NCBI GenBank assembly: GCA_012862575.1
Contig: BLSF01000015.1
Location: 123,545-187,544 of the forward strand
Length of the DNA stretch: 64,000 nt
From: Parietichytrium sp. I65-24A
Lineage: Eukaryota; Sar; Bigyra; Thraustochytrida; Thraustochytriidae
Reading direction: 5' to 3'
Shown: positions 21,822-35,357 of the stretch, piece by piece
Numbering within the stretch: position 1 is the first letter of the stretch
Layout of the letters: each line of letters opens with the position of its first letter
Notes under the pieces: model-generated
Seen by the model: the letters and a program-made list of their open reading frames with translations, nothing else
Databases searched by the model: none
What the model was told of the DNA's origin: nothing
Program-made: the position numbers and the translations under genes

Positions 21822-22940
21822 TTAGTGTGTCTCGGTCGGAACTGTGCCATCGCGAATATTGATACTATGCGTCAATAGTTCAACAAGCTCATGCTTTTCT
21901 ACGCAATGAGAAAAGTCCACATTCATTGCCGAGAGGAGCGTCTTAAGCGTTCGCACGGAAAGCTGCGCGTATGAAAAGTTGCCACTTCGTCTAGACTCGC
22001 TGTCCTCGGCGGTCTGCCCTTCACTGGCTGCAACAGGTGGGACAACTGGCGCCGGCGCACTGTTGCTATGGCTGCTGCCACTGCTTCCAGAACGTCTCTG
22101 GCGTTTTGCAGCGCGCTCAGCAGCAGTCTCCCTGATCCGCCTTTGAGACCGTCGAACGCTTCCCCATGCTCCACTCATCATATTCCTTATGGTCTGCAGC
22201 CACGGGGTTCCAACTCGCTCAGTTGCAGTTGCATCTGCTGGCTCCAGAGAATCGGTGTTCTGAGGAGCCTGTGCGGTCGCCGTGTCTTCCGCGATACCGC
22301 CGTCGTAGTCGACCGCCCCTTCATCGCCAGAGGTGCTGGTGCTTGGCACGCTGATTATTTCGCGAGCATTTGCGAAGGAGGATGATATAATTTCTGCGGC
22401 ATCAAGTGCAGAGACTGGCCTTGTCGAGATCGATACAGTCGCTGGGGAATCGTCTCCGTCGCGGGACTCAGCAGCGTTGGCAGCTGCCAATGCATCGGCA
22501 GGAGACGCATGCACATTCCTGCTATTCGCCATAAAATGCAGAAAGTTGTTCATCACCGCGTTCATCATACCGTTCAAGTTGGCAGACATTTCCCTCCGCT
22601 GCCTTTCCTCGCTATCGTCCACCTCCTCTACAGGCACTCTGCATAACGGGCATGAATTCTGGGTCTTTAGCCACGGCTCCACACAGTCGGCGCAGAATCT
22701 GTGCTTGCACGGCAATTGCGCCACCTCGTGTCCGCTCTCATAGTCCGACAAACACACTGCGCACGTGCCGCATTCTCCTTCCGGCAGGGCGAACCTCTCC
22801 AGCTTCTTGAGCGCATCTTCCGAGACACCTCTTTTCTTCGGCCCGAAGATCGACCTCAAGTCCACTCCGCCAGGAGCGTCAATGTGAAATGTGATAAACA
22901 CAACGGGGTCTCCGCTTTGAGCGCCTTGCATTCTCTCCAT
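21822..22940 (-). CDS. RING-finger (C3HC4) E3 ubiquitin ligase-like protein with C-terminal SAP-like segment
   Basis: A 372-residue protein from the ATG ending at 22940; the open frame further upstream begins only with TTG. A RING at about residues 59-101 reads TCAVCLSDYESG, LPCKHRFCADCVEPWL, SCPLCRVPV: eight ligands in C3HC4 order, with the Trp that packs against E2 enzymes. The central part is low-complexity, rich in Ala, Ser, Arg and acidic residues, with an Arg-rich stretch (SVRRSQRRIRETAAERAAKRQRR) that could be a nuclear signal. The C-terminus (about 325-365) has LSVRTLKTLLSAMNVDF and CVEKHELVELL, resembling the SAP-like segments of RNF34/RFFL-type ligases. It likely transfers ubiquitin from an E2 to an unknown target. 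No membrane helix is seen. Confidence 0.82.
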   Translation of the reverse strand: MERMQGAQSGDPVVFITFHIDAPGGVDLRSIFGPKKRGVSEDALKKLERFALPEGECGTCAVCLSDYESGHEVAQLPCKHRFCADCVEPWLKTQNSCPLCRVPVEEVDDSEERQRREMSANLNGMMNAVMNNFLHFMANSRNVHASPADALAAANAAESRDGDDSPATVSISTRPVSALDAAEIISSSFANAREIISVPSTSTSGDEGAVDYDGGIAEDTATAQAPQNTDSLEPADATATERVGTPWLQTIRNMMSGAWGSVRRSQRRIRETAAERAAKRQRRSGSSGSSHSNSAPAPVVPPVAASEGQTAEDSESRRSGNFSYAQLSVRTLKTLLSAMNVDFSHCVEKHELVELLTHSINIRDGTVPTETH

Positions 22941-25900
22941 CCTCTCTAAGCTCGCTTCCGCCAAATTCCAATCTCGTCCGCAATCCTAAGCCTCGACCGT
23001 CCCTCCTTTTCCCTGTCTTGTCGCTCTCCGCTTTCCGCTTTCCTATCCAACTTGCAGTGTTCGTCAAAAGTCAGAACTATCTCTTCTGTGTCACTACTAT
23101 CAAGCGTTTGGGGTCTGCTGCAACAGGTTACACGAGCACATTTTCCCGTCTCTCCAACTCGAGTAATCGTGCACTATCGGCCACGTAAGTGAGAGCTAGT
23201 CCCCACCTGCAGCCTTAGGGCGCCGGCCTAGCTGTTGGTAAGCGGTGGTCTACTTACCCATTCTCATTCATGCATTCCTTCTGTCTTTCATTCATTCTTT
23301 CTTTCTTTCTTATTATGGTAAAAGCTTGTGAGATTCGCCCCGAGTGAAGATGAATCGTCGTTCCGTAGATGGTCTTTGTCTTTGTCTTTCGCTGCCCTGT
23401 CCTTCCTCTCATTCTCTTTTGCTTCCGTCTCCTGGTGTCGGGTGTCGGGAAGGGCGCTCTAAACTCGCTGCATCTGTGGAGTGGAAATAAGTGGAATGTG
23501 GAAATATCCCGAGGTGATCATTGCTTCATTTTGCTAAAACTTTGTTAAAACCTACAAAGTTTTAGCATACATGGTGTTGTTGGAGCTATTTAGTCGCGCA
23601 ACTCTCGCTTTCCTTCTGGCACATTCTGGCAAAGAATCCAGCTCATGCAGTGGATTGATTATTGATTACGCTAGGGAGGTCTAGGCTGGAGGGAGAAGAA
23701 ATTGCAGTCAAGTTGTCTGGCGGAATGAGCGCATAAGGGCAGATACCGGTATCGGTAGGAGCTTTGCAGTACAGAGCATCGGAAAAGAAAGATTGAAAAC
23801 AGTATTCAGAATCCAGATTGCCAACTCTTAGTTTTTAGATTCACTGACTTGCGAGAAACATTGGCTTCGTAACGCACGGAACTTGCACTCCAGCTCTCTT
23901 CACTTCGATGAACATTGAATAACTAAGGGCTATGATTACGCATCGCTGTCAATCAGAATCAGGATCAGCTGAAGAAAAAACTTTCTCCACCTGGCATCGG
24001 ACTGGGCTACTCTAAACATTAATACGGATTAAGAGTCGCGGGGAAAAGTATTCCACTTCAGACTTGTTTCTCCTGTCCAATTCCTTAGGGGGACTCGGTA
24101 GGAACTGATAAGACTCTTCCCAGGAAATGTTCGGAAAGTTTCTATAGGCAGGTCGCTGCCCCACCTTACTGTGAACTATGACAATGTCTATATGTTGATA
24201 GCGGATGAAAGATCGAGAACTCCGACTGAACTATGTCCAAAAGATCCAGAAGATTTGGAGAGAACCGGTTCAGCGCAGACTCGAACGTTTCAGAGTTCAG
24301 GTTCTGCGCCTCTTCCGGTTCCAACTACCGACGATGTATGATCCGCGCAGTCACGCTGGCGACAGGAAGAGAAATGTGCGACCACGACAGAAATGTGTGA
24401 TGGATAAATTAGCTCTCTTTCCAACCGCATTCACTGAACAGAGTAATCAAAATGAAACATACCTTTTGGCGCTATCGCTGCGCACTTCAAGGCGGTCAAG
24501 TCCGCGTAGACTCGCAGAACCAGGGCTCAATTGCCTAGTTATTTTCACCGACCCTGGGTTGACTGCGTCGTCCGCCAGGTCCGGGATTTCTACGCGCGCG
24601 ATGCGGGAGGTGTGCCACTCACCGCACACGCAGCACGCGCATCTGACCCCGGGACTTTGAAGGGTTGCGAATTGTTTGTTGATGGTTAAAAATGCTGATT
24701 CTGGATTCTGAATTCTGAAATTTGATTGATGGAATGAATGTGAACGTGCTAAACCATCCGCCGCATCTGAAAACTGTAAGCAGCGGTACTCAGTAGCTGC
24801 CTAATCCCCCAGCAACTGGAAACTGTACTGCACGGGCAGCGGTAGCTGCCCTTACCCCCGGCAGTAGCTGCTCTTACGCCCATCTGAGAAAGTCGCCCCC
24901 TGCCCCCGCCTGACTTCGCCAGTGGTTTTGCGTACCGGTATAAAGGCTCACGTTAAGACTGGAGTGAGAACGCCTATCACATACTGAGTCCTGTTTGGAC
25001 ACACCACCTCCTATGCTAATGACAATGACATGTAAATACAAAGTATAGAATGTTTTTGCTTACCAGACCTGGCGTTCCCTTCAGATTAAGCCTAAATGTT
25101 TTGACTGGCGAAGCCTACTTCAAAAAAACTACTAACCAACCGAGGTGCAAAGAGCGCCGAAGGCTTGCGTGTTACCGGTACCAGTAGTAGCCATTGTTTT
25201 TGATTCTTTGGTATTCGCTTTGTTCCTTAGGTTTTGCTCTCGTCATACGATCGTGGAGTTGTGAAATTGATTGAATAATTCACTGTTTTGAGATGTTTTA
25301 AGAGCCAAAGACACAGTGAATGTAACATGGCTTCCGAACTGCAATTCGTGGCTCCACTGAGTGATTTCAATATCAGTTTTAGTGCGGTACTGAGTCATGC
25401 TTTGACAGGTCTAACAGGGAAGAGCTGGGAGATGGGTCTCGATGATGATGCTAATTTCTAGCTCGTTACTCTCTCGCTCTCTCTCTCTTTTGCTTCTTTC
25501 TTTGTCTATCTTTGCTTCTCTTTCTCTCTCGGGATTAGAAAAAGAAAAAGTTAATCTTATTGAAATTCATCTGATCTGACTGTGAATTCGGAACCAATGT
25601 TTTGCAGGCCTTTCATTTAACAGTCAAGAAGATCTTGATTATGACTGTGACATCCTAAGTGCTCATGAGCCATTTTGGTTCTCAAATTTCGCACACCATA
25701 CGACAGCGAGTACGAGTACAAATGTAATAAAGCGTTTGTCATTTTTTATTTGCCTTGCTACTGGGAGATCCTTTCTTGTTGCCAATCTACTTTTTGCCGA
25801 ACAAAAGCTAGCGTGATTTCCATCTTACAGCTAAATCCGCTCGGGATTGTAAGCAAATTGTTTGTACGATAGACCCCGAGGTGAGGGCCTCCGAGAGCCT

Positions 25901-28900
25901 CAGAGATTTGATTTCCAAAGCTTGTTTTCGAAATCGGCACGATGCTCCCGTACCGAAAGCGAGTTTCAAAGTCACTGCGAGAGATTTCCTTTGAGGTGGG
26001 GGAGTTGTGAAAAAGAGAGCATTCATCCACCATGCCCTCGCTGTGGAGAATGGACACTTTACTTGGGTACCTTTGTTTGCTGTGTAATGGTTTTCTATTC
26101 TGCTCCACAGTCAGGTACACTCTCGCATGCGCCAAACCACGCCCCAAAAGCTCTTTTTCTGCTCTCCAGCAATACGCACGACTTAAACACGGTGGGAAAC
26201 CACCCGTTCGTCTCCATTCTCCCAGAAGCACAAGAAAGTTACCCACTCCCAGAACCCTCGGGTTCTCTGTTCGTTACAGAGCCCGTTTGATAGAACCTCG
26301 TTTCGCGGAATTTCAATGTCGTGCTGTTGCGATGCTCGACCTACACGAATTTTCCGTCGTCGGACTCTCGGAGTCGAGTTGGGGATTCAAGAACAAAACG
26401 CAGCAAGTTTTAATTCATCAAAGTCCACACTCCGATCGAGCCTCATCAAAAGTAGAGACGAGACATTTACGGACAGTCATAAGCCGAGGGAGATAGTGCG
26501 TGATGTGGGCACGATGCTTGACGTCCAGTGATCATTCAACTCGTGCTCGTTGTTTGTCCACAGATATCGCATTGCCCAAAACGGAGAGCGCACTTCGCCT
26601 TTCTCCACCCCATCATGGCAGCAAGGTCCACCTGCCTTCATTGACTGTTGTTTTCCTGAATCCAAATAATTAATTCGACTTTCCATTTTCCAATTTTGAG
26701 AGCCAAGTGCGTCTAGAGTAGCTAGCTCTAGCTAAAGATTATCCGCGTATTTTTAACGCCACTGACGCCGGCAGACGTTTACTGACTGTGAGTACCCCAA
26801 CGCCAGTCATGAAACGTTTCTCCCAAATCCTTCCGCGCGGTAACGCCTACTTTCCTGCTTTCTCCCGCCGCGCCGTCCTCAAGACTCTCGAGACCCTTCA
26901 TGGTCGCGCGTGGGACTGGATGGGCGCGGCTGGGCCAAATTGCGGCGATCTGATCATTGACAACAGCTACTTTGAACAACCCGTTGGCCGTTGCAAAAGC
27001 ACGCTCGATGTATCTCGATGTGCTCAATGAGCTGAACGGTGGCTTCTCAATTCCCTGAGGAGATAGAATACATCTCGATCATCGCAGGCTGGAGGGTAAA
27101 AAAAAAGGAGAGAGGCGTGAGAGGGTGAGGGGCCTCCCGGAACAGCAGCATCAGGAGCTTCTGAGAGGGAGAAACGCGAGAAACAGGGCGATTGGGCATG
27201 AAGAGGAGAAGAGGAGAAGAGGAGAAGAGGAAGGCGCTTGGGGTATGAGTCGTTCATGTGTGTTTTCTGCAGCCCGCTTGAGAAGTCGGAGCACATTGGA
27301 TCGACCGCGAGCTAATTTCGTGCTCAAAGTGTGCTTTTCTTTCCAGATCTCTTGCTCATGATTCTCAGAAATCAGATAGCTAACAGCAGGAGATAGCTCT
27401 CTTGAGTAGAGATAGCTAGCATGGGGGCCTAGATAGCTGCTGAGAGGTTTTGACATCATACCACAGTGAATGTAAAATCCCTCTCGAATTGAGAGTGAAA
27501 TGCAAAATCAAAAATAAATCAACAATCGACGACCCGCAAAGGAAGGAAGAAAGCAAACCTACACTATGCCTAGACCAATGGCAAATCTAAAGAAAGTTTT
27601 ACCCTCTAACTTTTGCTCTTCTTCTCAATTCAAGGACGGTACGCTTATTAAGTATCATGGAATCGACTTAACCGTTCTTATGGGTCACGTTCTTATCTGT
27701 TGTGAAAGACCTTCATCTATCAAGGCGTAGTGCAGTACACTTGCTCTCACTGTGCAAGACTCTGGGACAGGTTTGTAAACTTACACTTGACTTTGATAAT
27801 TATCATTTTCCATCTATTGATCAAGATCATCATCAAAAGATCATCAAGACTCCAGATCCAGACCCTCTCTGCTCATGCTCCATGTGCCTTGTTCTTGTTC
27901 TCTGCGCAGGCAGCTCTTGTTTGGCAAAGATCGCTGCACAGTTTCAACCTCCAAAGAGCGTTCCATCGTTTTACAGTACTTAAATTGGATTTGGCTAAAA
28001 CTCTGCAACCGCTCAAGGTGGAAAGACATCGAAAGACCATGCCAGTTGCCGCGCTCGTATGTGGGAGACTACCTACCATCTGAGCTTGTTTTACGAGGCA
28101 AGGGTGTGAATTCTAAAACCGACACCGCAAATCACGGGTGCCAGCTGCAAGAGGCTCTCTTGCGTGGACTGAGCAAACAGAGCAAACGAAAGCTATCGAG
28201 TCCAAATCTTCTCCGTTGGTCTTGCGAATCAAATTGGAACGCTTTTTGAAAAAACTGTAGGTGTCTTTCAACGTGCGCGTGTTTTGCGCTGAGGGAAAGG
28301 AACTCATCTTAATAATTTATTGCACATTTTATGTGATTTTGATTCCGCCACACGCAAACAAAAAATGGTCGAATTGCAACATGACGACGATTACGAGGAT
28401 GCCGCGAGATGGTTTTCAGAAGGGAATCAGTTGCGATGTTTTACAGAGAGCAGTCTCCCTGTCCAAAACTAAGATGCACACAGTGGCCTCGTTCGTGTGG
28501 GCAGCCAAAGCAGCACCTCGATCTCCAGAGGCTACCGAGTGGCGACATGTTGTCAGTTCCGTGGTCGCATGGTCCATCTCAATTGCTTGCCTGATGAGGG
28601 AGAGAGGAGGGGTATCTTCGCATTTCACTCCTTGCTCGAGCGTCGTGGTTGACGGTAAGATGCACGAAAGTGTTTACGCGCCTTTCTCTCGTGCCTCAAT
28701 ATGACGGGTTCAAAAGGTAAGAACAAGCATGCAACCAATCTGGATTCTGCAATACTTACTGTTAATTAGCTGTAAGAAACCTTTGACTAAGCCCAACGAC
28801 CTGGACTTCTCCAAGGCCATGTTTATGCTTCTTTTACACGATATCTTTGCATTCCTTCCTTTTTCTTGCATCAAGAGGTATATTGTTGGTATGCTGCCTC

Positions 28901-29340
28901 CTCCTACATCTGCAAGTATCATTCAAGAACATCAAGCTGGCGTGTTGACAATCTGCTCACAACTTGAGATCTCTCGGATGACTATCAGAACACAGCTGCG
29001 GTAAGGAGGGATGGGTATGGTTAATTGTACAAGTGGGACATCATTTTCGTTTTTTCCCTCTTCTCTTCCCTTCCTTCCCCCTTTCTCTTTCCCCTTTCCC
29101 TTCCTCTTTCCTCATTTCTCAACCGTCCATCAGCATTTGATAGGGCCTCGCAGTGGTTCGAAAGAGGAGGACAAAGACTCTCCGCTATCGTGCAAACTAG
29201 CGAACCAACTAACTCACCTTGTGCAATCGTGCGATATCGTGGGCTCTTGTGTATTATCGTGGTCCGAGTAGGCAACTTCAACTCACAGAGTCAGAAATTC
29301 GAAAAAGGCCAAACCGCTCTCAGACGAAAGAGGTCCATAC
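22941..29340. other. Gene desert, part 1
   Basis: No protein family, RNA gene or transposon was recognised. Visible content: TACCGGTA palindromes at 23744-23751, 24933-24940 and 25173-25180; a small degenerate repeat of the type GCGGTAGCTGCC-TTACCCCC around 24780-24880; CT-rich stretches near 25470-25530; a GAGGAGAA run at 27197-27232; pyrimidine tracts near 29050-29120. The longest open frames (25758-26246 minus; 25862-26290 and 26032-26496 plus) overlap one another and look random. Confidence 0.55.
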
Positions 29341-29855
29341 AAGGATTGATTGATTGATTGATTGAATTTGATTTGATTTTGAATTTGATTTTGATTGATT
29401 GAGATTGACTGAGGGAGAAAATGAGCAAACGAAGACAATGCCATCGCGAATGAAAGAATGTCTCACTTGTGCGTTGTTGGGAGCAAAGTTCGCTCCCACG
29501 TGGTGCTGATTTAGTCCCAACCTATAAGGCCCTCCAAGGCCGGGCTTGCAACCATCCCACTGGTTTGGAAAAGGGGTACATGTAACAACCTAAATGTTTC
29601 TAAACACACATTTTGTAGTACCGGTACCTCGTTACTGTGATAAAGTTACAGCTTACTACAACAAATTTTTCCATAACCCGAAATTTTTCTGCGACTTTTT
29701 CCTTTACCAGCTCTTCCGGGGTTGGAAGCGGCGATAAGGTCCAAATACCGAAACCGCGTAACGAGTCAACGATCACACGACAACGTCCTCGTGCGCGTGC
29801 ACTGTCGTCGACATTTCTGCGAAGGTCTTTCTTTTGCGGCTTTGATTGATTGAAT

Positions 29856-29857
29856 GA

Positions 29858-29889
<32 letters not shown>
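29856..29889. repeat. (GAAA)n microsatellite
   Basis: About eight perfect GAAA units directly after an ATTG-rich stretch. Confidence 0.95.
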
Positions 29890-32800
29890 GACGACTGTTG
29901 ACCCGGTGGCGAGAATGTGGTTCCAGTTTGATTTGTTTGGGTCGTCGAGTCAAGAACGGCGAGTATGAGACAGTACGGAATCAAAGCCAAACTCGCTCTA
30001 TCCAACTAACTCAAGTTTAAGTCTTACGTATTCTTTTTTGCGAGCGAATCCCTTCCGGCGTGTGCATTTCTCTCCAACGAAACACACTACTCATCCGGCT
30101 GCTTTAAGTGTCACCCAGCCAAGTCGAAAGAGAGTCCTACTAGTAGAAGGGCCTTGCAGCAAAGGTTGGGAAAGAGTCCAGAAACAACATCCGCCTTTGA
30201 TACGCTGGATCGCGGTTCCCGGTGTCGCCGTCTCGTCTCGGTGTGAGGACCCGATAAGCTTTACCTACGCAAGGGCATAGACTCGGCTCAAATCTCGCCG
30301 CCCGTCCTCCCTCTCAATCTCTCAGTCTGTATCTGTCTTTCATTATCTCTCATGCGAAAATGGCATTCGTAATTCGTAATAGCACTGAAGTAGTTATGTG
30401 GACCAGTCCATGTCCCACGGGAAGATCACGTTGCTTACGCTCGGCTAAAGTGGCGCTAGGATGAAGAAATTGCCGAGACCTTAGTGTCGAAATCGCTCAT
30501 GACCAGGACGAACGGTTAGGAGTGCAGATGGGATGATTTCTTCCTCTTCCCCGAGTGTGGAAATTGGAAATTGGAGAACGGGAAGAGAGTGGAGAGCAAT
30601 CCACCCACCACGGATCTTTGTGGAAGAGCAAGCGATTTCGTCTTGTATGTCTCGGTTAGAACTACTTCAAGCTTGCTGCCAATGTTGCCAGCGTTGCCAG
30701 GGAATCTCTGGCTGTCTCGAATTCAATTATCCATATGCTAGAGGCGCGACATCTTTTCTGTTCTGATTCTGGTCTACTCTACAGGTACATAACAGGACCT
30801 GGTACCGGTACGTAGTACTGAGTACACAAGGGCAGCGTGCCAAAAAGTTGTCTGTTCAAAGTTTTGACAAAATTCACCGGTAAAATACAAGTACAATGAT
30901 ACTAGTACTGAATACTGAGTACTACTCCGGGATTGTGAAGTAGTCTGAATTGTGAAAAGTTTAAAGTTGTAGTGCGTCAGGGATTTGATAGACGGAGCGC
31001 AAAAGGATAAAAAGAAAAACCAAAATTCAAAAGGAAACTAACCCCCGGCCTGCTGGTGGAAGGTTTAAGGTTTTGGCTCAATCCATCTTTTAAAATCCAT
31101 CAGCCAATAAACTTACCAACCGGAGAGGATCACTTGGACATGAGGAGCGTCGCGAGCCCCGCAACTTGACACGCTGCTCAGTCGACCGACCAAAAGAGAT
31201 GCTCTGTGCGGGAAGTCACAATCACACTCAACGAAGATTAGACGGTGCTTTACCAATCTGTGTTGTGTGCGTTGACGACACGTTCTTCGAAGATCCAATT
31301 CGCTACACACACGATGGATTGCACGCTTGTCGGCAATTTCCAATGATAGCGTTGCCGCGACAGGAAAGAAAATAAAAAGAATTGGAACGAGAAGAAAGAA
31401 AGAAAGAAAGAAAGATGAACAGCCCTCTAACAAGAGGTAGGCAGTACTCAGTTTAAATACTGTGTTTTTGATGTCACAGTTAGTTTAAACAAAGCGCCGC
31501 AGGGCTAGCTGCGCTGCTTGGATGCAGGAGAAGGTCGACCAGAACAGTTGTCGGGCCGTGAAAACGTAAAAACGCCTCTTCTACTGATATCCCAACCTCT
31601 GTCCCGCACTGCCACATGGCCGCATGGTCATATGCATTAACAGTAAGTTTATGGCCGGCGGTTCAAGGTTCAACTCGTGCAGATTTAAGGATAACGTACG
31701 TCACGTGGCGCTCGCTGGCTGATCGGCAAGACGAGAGACCTTTTCCGAGACCTTTGCCTCCTTTGCCCCATCGTCCGATCCGCACAAGAGGTCAAGAGAG
31801 CGAGCAAGAGACCTTCGTGCATTAGTAGCAAGCCAGCCGAATGGGTCTTCGAAGCTTAATTAAGAGTTGGCAGTTTTGAGTTGTATTCATGAACAGTGAA
31901 CACAATGCCAAAGCAATGACCACCAGACGACACTGCCCCACGAGGAATGATTCTCTTTTCTCGGGATTCCCATGTGAACATTCACATCAAGTTACAAAAT
32001 GTCGTACGGCGCACGTGGCCGAAGCCAACGACGAAGAGTGAACTTTTCTCTTTTCGAAACCTCAAGCATGTGGAGCTCACTGAAACCCCGAGGAAAAAGA
32101 AAAGTCAACGTGGTCTCTCCGTGCAACTGCACGGAAGTTTCCAAGGGCCTTCGTTTCCTCGGATGCTTGCCAAAGAAAATCACAAAAGGGAAAGGGAGCG
32201 TCGTCGGAGGGAGCGACACAGACAGACAGACAGAAAGAGAGAGAGAACACACACAATGGAACAAGTTTACACTCGTGCATTCCCTGGCTGACAATTGTAG
32301 CCCAGCTACAGCTCGCTTTTCCCCAGCAGGAAAACAAATGCAAGCAAACTTGCTCGATATCGTTGGTTGAAAAACCTGACGCTTTCTCCTTCGCGATAGG
32401 GGAGAGGGGGGATGAGAGAGGGAGGGAGTGAGGGAGGGGGAATGAGAGAGGGAGGGCCGGAAAGAAACTTGCTTTGCACTGTGAATTGCAAAGTGCTGAG
32501 ATGTGTGTATATTGCCATCATATATAACACTTATAACAGCCAGACCGCACGACGGTCCTCCGTTGAGACTACTGGAGCTCGGTCCATCTCGACTCTGTCA
32601 ATGTTGTACTGCGTAGTGTTTATTATTTCAATTAGGACATGTGAAACTAAGGGGAGGAGGTGTGCTTCGCCGTTCCTTTTTCTCGGCTGCTTTACTGCTA
32701 AAACCATGTTCACTGTTCATAGCCAATCTGATAATCTTCGTGCAAAAGAGCAAGTGAAACTGGTTATTTTGCAAGGAATCTTTCAATTAACATGAACATT

Positions 32801-35327
32801 GATTGATCCATTGATGATCGATTGACAGCGAGACTCGCTCTCTGGGCAAATGCAAGCATGATGAAATGCAATACAACGGCGCTAAGGTATCTAACGGTAC
32901 TAGTACTGGTACCTACCTTGCCGCGCCGTATTACTTCTAGTATCAAAAAACAACGCTTTTCTGAGATCCATCGCCATGCTTTCTTACGCGGCCTACCTTA
33001 CGGTTGATTCACACAGCATAAGCAATACTTAGACGAAACGGTAGCACGGTAAAGAGCCTAGGGCCAGGGAAGATCTCCGCGTAAGGTCCCACTGGAAGAG
33101 AAATCATTTTTAATTATTTTACGGTGAAGAGAAACAAGAATTTAATTCAATCCATTAGCTATAATCATAAATAAAGCCTGAAAATGAAATGCCAACCAAC
33201 CGCGCCACCACCGAGACAGGATGATCAAAGAGCCCAGTTTGGCCAGAATCGTGTCGCTGCTCGGAAATGTCTTCGCCGCCAGTGCTTCTAGCGCCCAGTA
33301 CTCAGTACACTAGACACCAGCGCAGGACTAGTGCTGGCATGCAGTCAGCTGACCGGAAGGTGAACCCGGTGATTGCAGTTCTTCTCGCCAAACACGCGGG
33401 ACGCGTTTTCTTCATTGCTTCCAAACTAGCTTCTTGCAAGACAGCAAGGGAGAAGCAGCACGTCGGAAGAAGCGAGCGGACTTTTGCGCTGGGCCATGCG
33501 CAGAGGAGGTGGTGTGGTTGCTGCCGTGGTAGTTGTTCACTGTTAGTGAGTGTTACTCGTGGTATTCCACCGTCGATGGGTCGATGGACGATGGTAGTAT
33601 CACTGAGCACGCTGCCTCCTCGCAGTCGGCAATGCTCTGCGAGTTGGCTTTGTCTATGCTCTTCTATCTTCGCGCAGCAACCTTTCCTCCTCCCCATCGT
33701 CCCCTATCGTCGATGCATTCTCAATTGCTGTCCCCGTAACTTTACTGTCTTTCAGACTCTTTCTTTCCATCTGAGCTTTTGCTAATGTTGTTTGTTCATG
33801 CTCGTTAATTATGAGCTAGCGCGAGTTGATGTGCTCCACAACAGTTGGATCCTTAGGACTCCTGAAACACAGTCGAAAGGCACGTTTTTTCAGTTTGGAG
33901 GTGTAGAGCAGAGGCAGGTAAAGAGAGGAAAGCAAGAGGTTTCAACCAATGTAACGCGAGATAAACGACCGAGAGGAAGAAGAAGGAGGAGAGAGGGATG
34001 GAGGGAGAGGGAGGGAGCTGTTGGAAGGACAGATGATTGATTACTCAGGCGTCTTGGCGGAGACGTCTCTTAAGCCGTTGCGTCATGGCCACATGTGCTT
34101 TCCAGAGAATGGATTGCCACAACTCATGCGTTTGATCCGTGGGCCATTGGCGTCCATGACGTCCATGGAAACAAACAACCGACTCGAATTTCGAGTTACA
34201 GTGCGCTGCAACACAGGGATGGTGCGGCGAAGGCAATCCATTGTCGATTTTCCTCGCTTCTTGTGACCATTCCCCAGTAGACTTGGGCATTCATTTGTTT
34301 CGGCCTGGCACTCGGTTCTCAAGCTGAATCGCCTCTTCTCTTTTAACCCTTCGCGCTGGCTGCCGTTCTCGCCCGTCATCAAAATTTCATCATTTTTAAT
34401 CAGTCAATCAATCAATCAAATGAACAAGGACACAGCGGAACACTGAACGAATACACAACTTCAAGAACATTTTTTGTTTGTATTTCTTCAATCAACACAA
34501 TCTTGCCAACTTCGGGTTGAACTATGGGAGAACGGAACATAAAATATATATTTTTTTCATGCACCATCGCGGCGGACGGGAGACGAGGCGGAGTGTTGCA
34601 AACGTGAACAGTCCCTTACTCAACTCTCTAACGCACTACCTTCTTCTCCGGCGATCATCCCATACATACTCCAACGCTAGGCCCTAGGCCCAGCTAATCC
34701 TCTCGTAATCCTTTGCTCCTCTCAGATCTAGCGGGAAGAGGAAGGGCCTCCTCAGGGACAGCGCAGGAGGAAGGAGGTGGAGAACTAGGAAAGGGAAAGA
34801 GGAAGAAACTCGGAGCTGGCCCAACGAGCCTGAGGCTGCTAGCCCGAGCCAGCGTAATCTCTAGTATGAATAGAACTGTCTATGCCGGGAGGAGAAGGAG
34901 GAGGGAACCGCCCATCCCCCTTCCTCCTCCCAGTCCACCGGTCGGTTCATTGAAACGGGCATCATTCAGGAGTCCCGATGGGGATATGGTGTATATAGAG
35001 ACAAATATAGCACCTCGCTGAAGTCACGCAACATCTACGCCACTAAGGTGGGGCGTAAGGAGAAGGAAAGGGCGTTAGTGAAAGAAAGACCTGCTTTGAG
35101 ACGGGGAGCGATGTTTGTGTGTGCACAAAGACAAAAGTCAATATTCGTTCTTGGTCCTCCTGGATCTCGTGGGGTTAATGTTAGGAGATGGCTTTCTTGT
35201 CATGTTGTTTTTGTTTTTGTTTTTGTTTTGTTGTGACTGGGCAAGACTGTTGATTTGTGTTGTTTTGCGTTGATTTTGTGATGATTTGACAATGCATAGG
35301 TCGCAGTAGAGCTGGAAAAGGGGGAAT

Positions 35328-35357
35328 GGGAGATGGGAGATGGGAGATGGGAGATGG
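35328..35357. repeat. GGGAGAT heptanucleotide repeat
   Basis: Four units of a 7-bp repeat in non-coding DNA. Confidence 0.95.

Noticed and set aside
25758-26496. Overlapping frames of 140-160 codons on both strands
   Set aside because: Several frames compete, with no family motif and random-looking composition.
28702-29004. ATG followed by GTAAGA and a TTAATTAG acceptor, plus a 91-codon frame
   Set aside because: The spliced frame stops at once and the unspliced frame matches nothing.
33267-33785. 172-codon frame
   Set aside because: Starts without ATG, Ser/Cys/Arg-rich, no motif, overlapped by an antisense frame.
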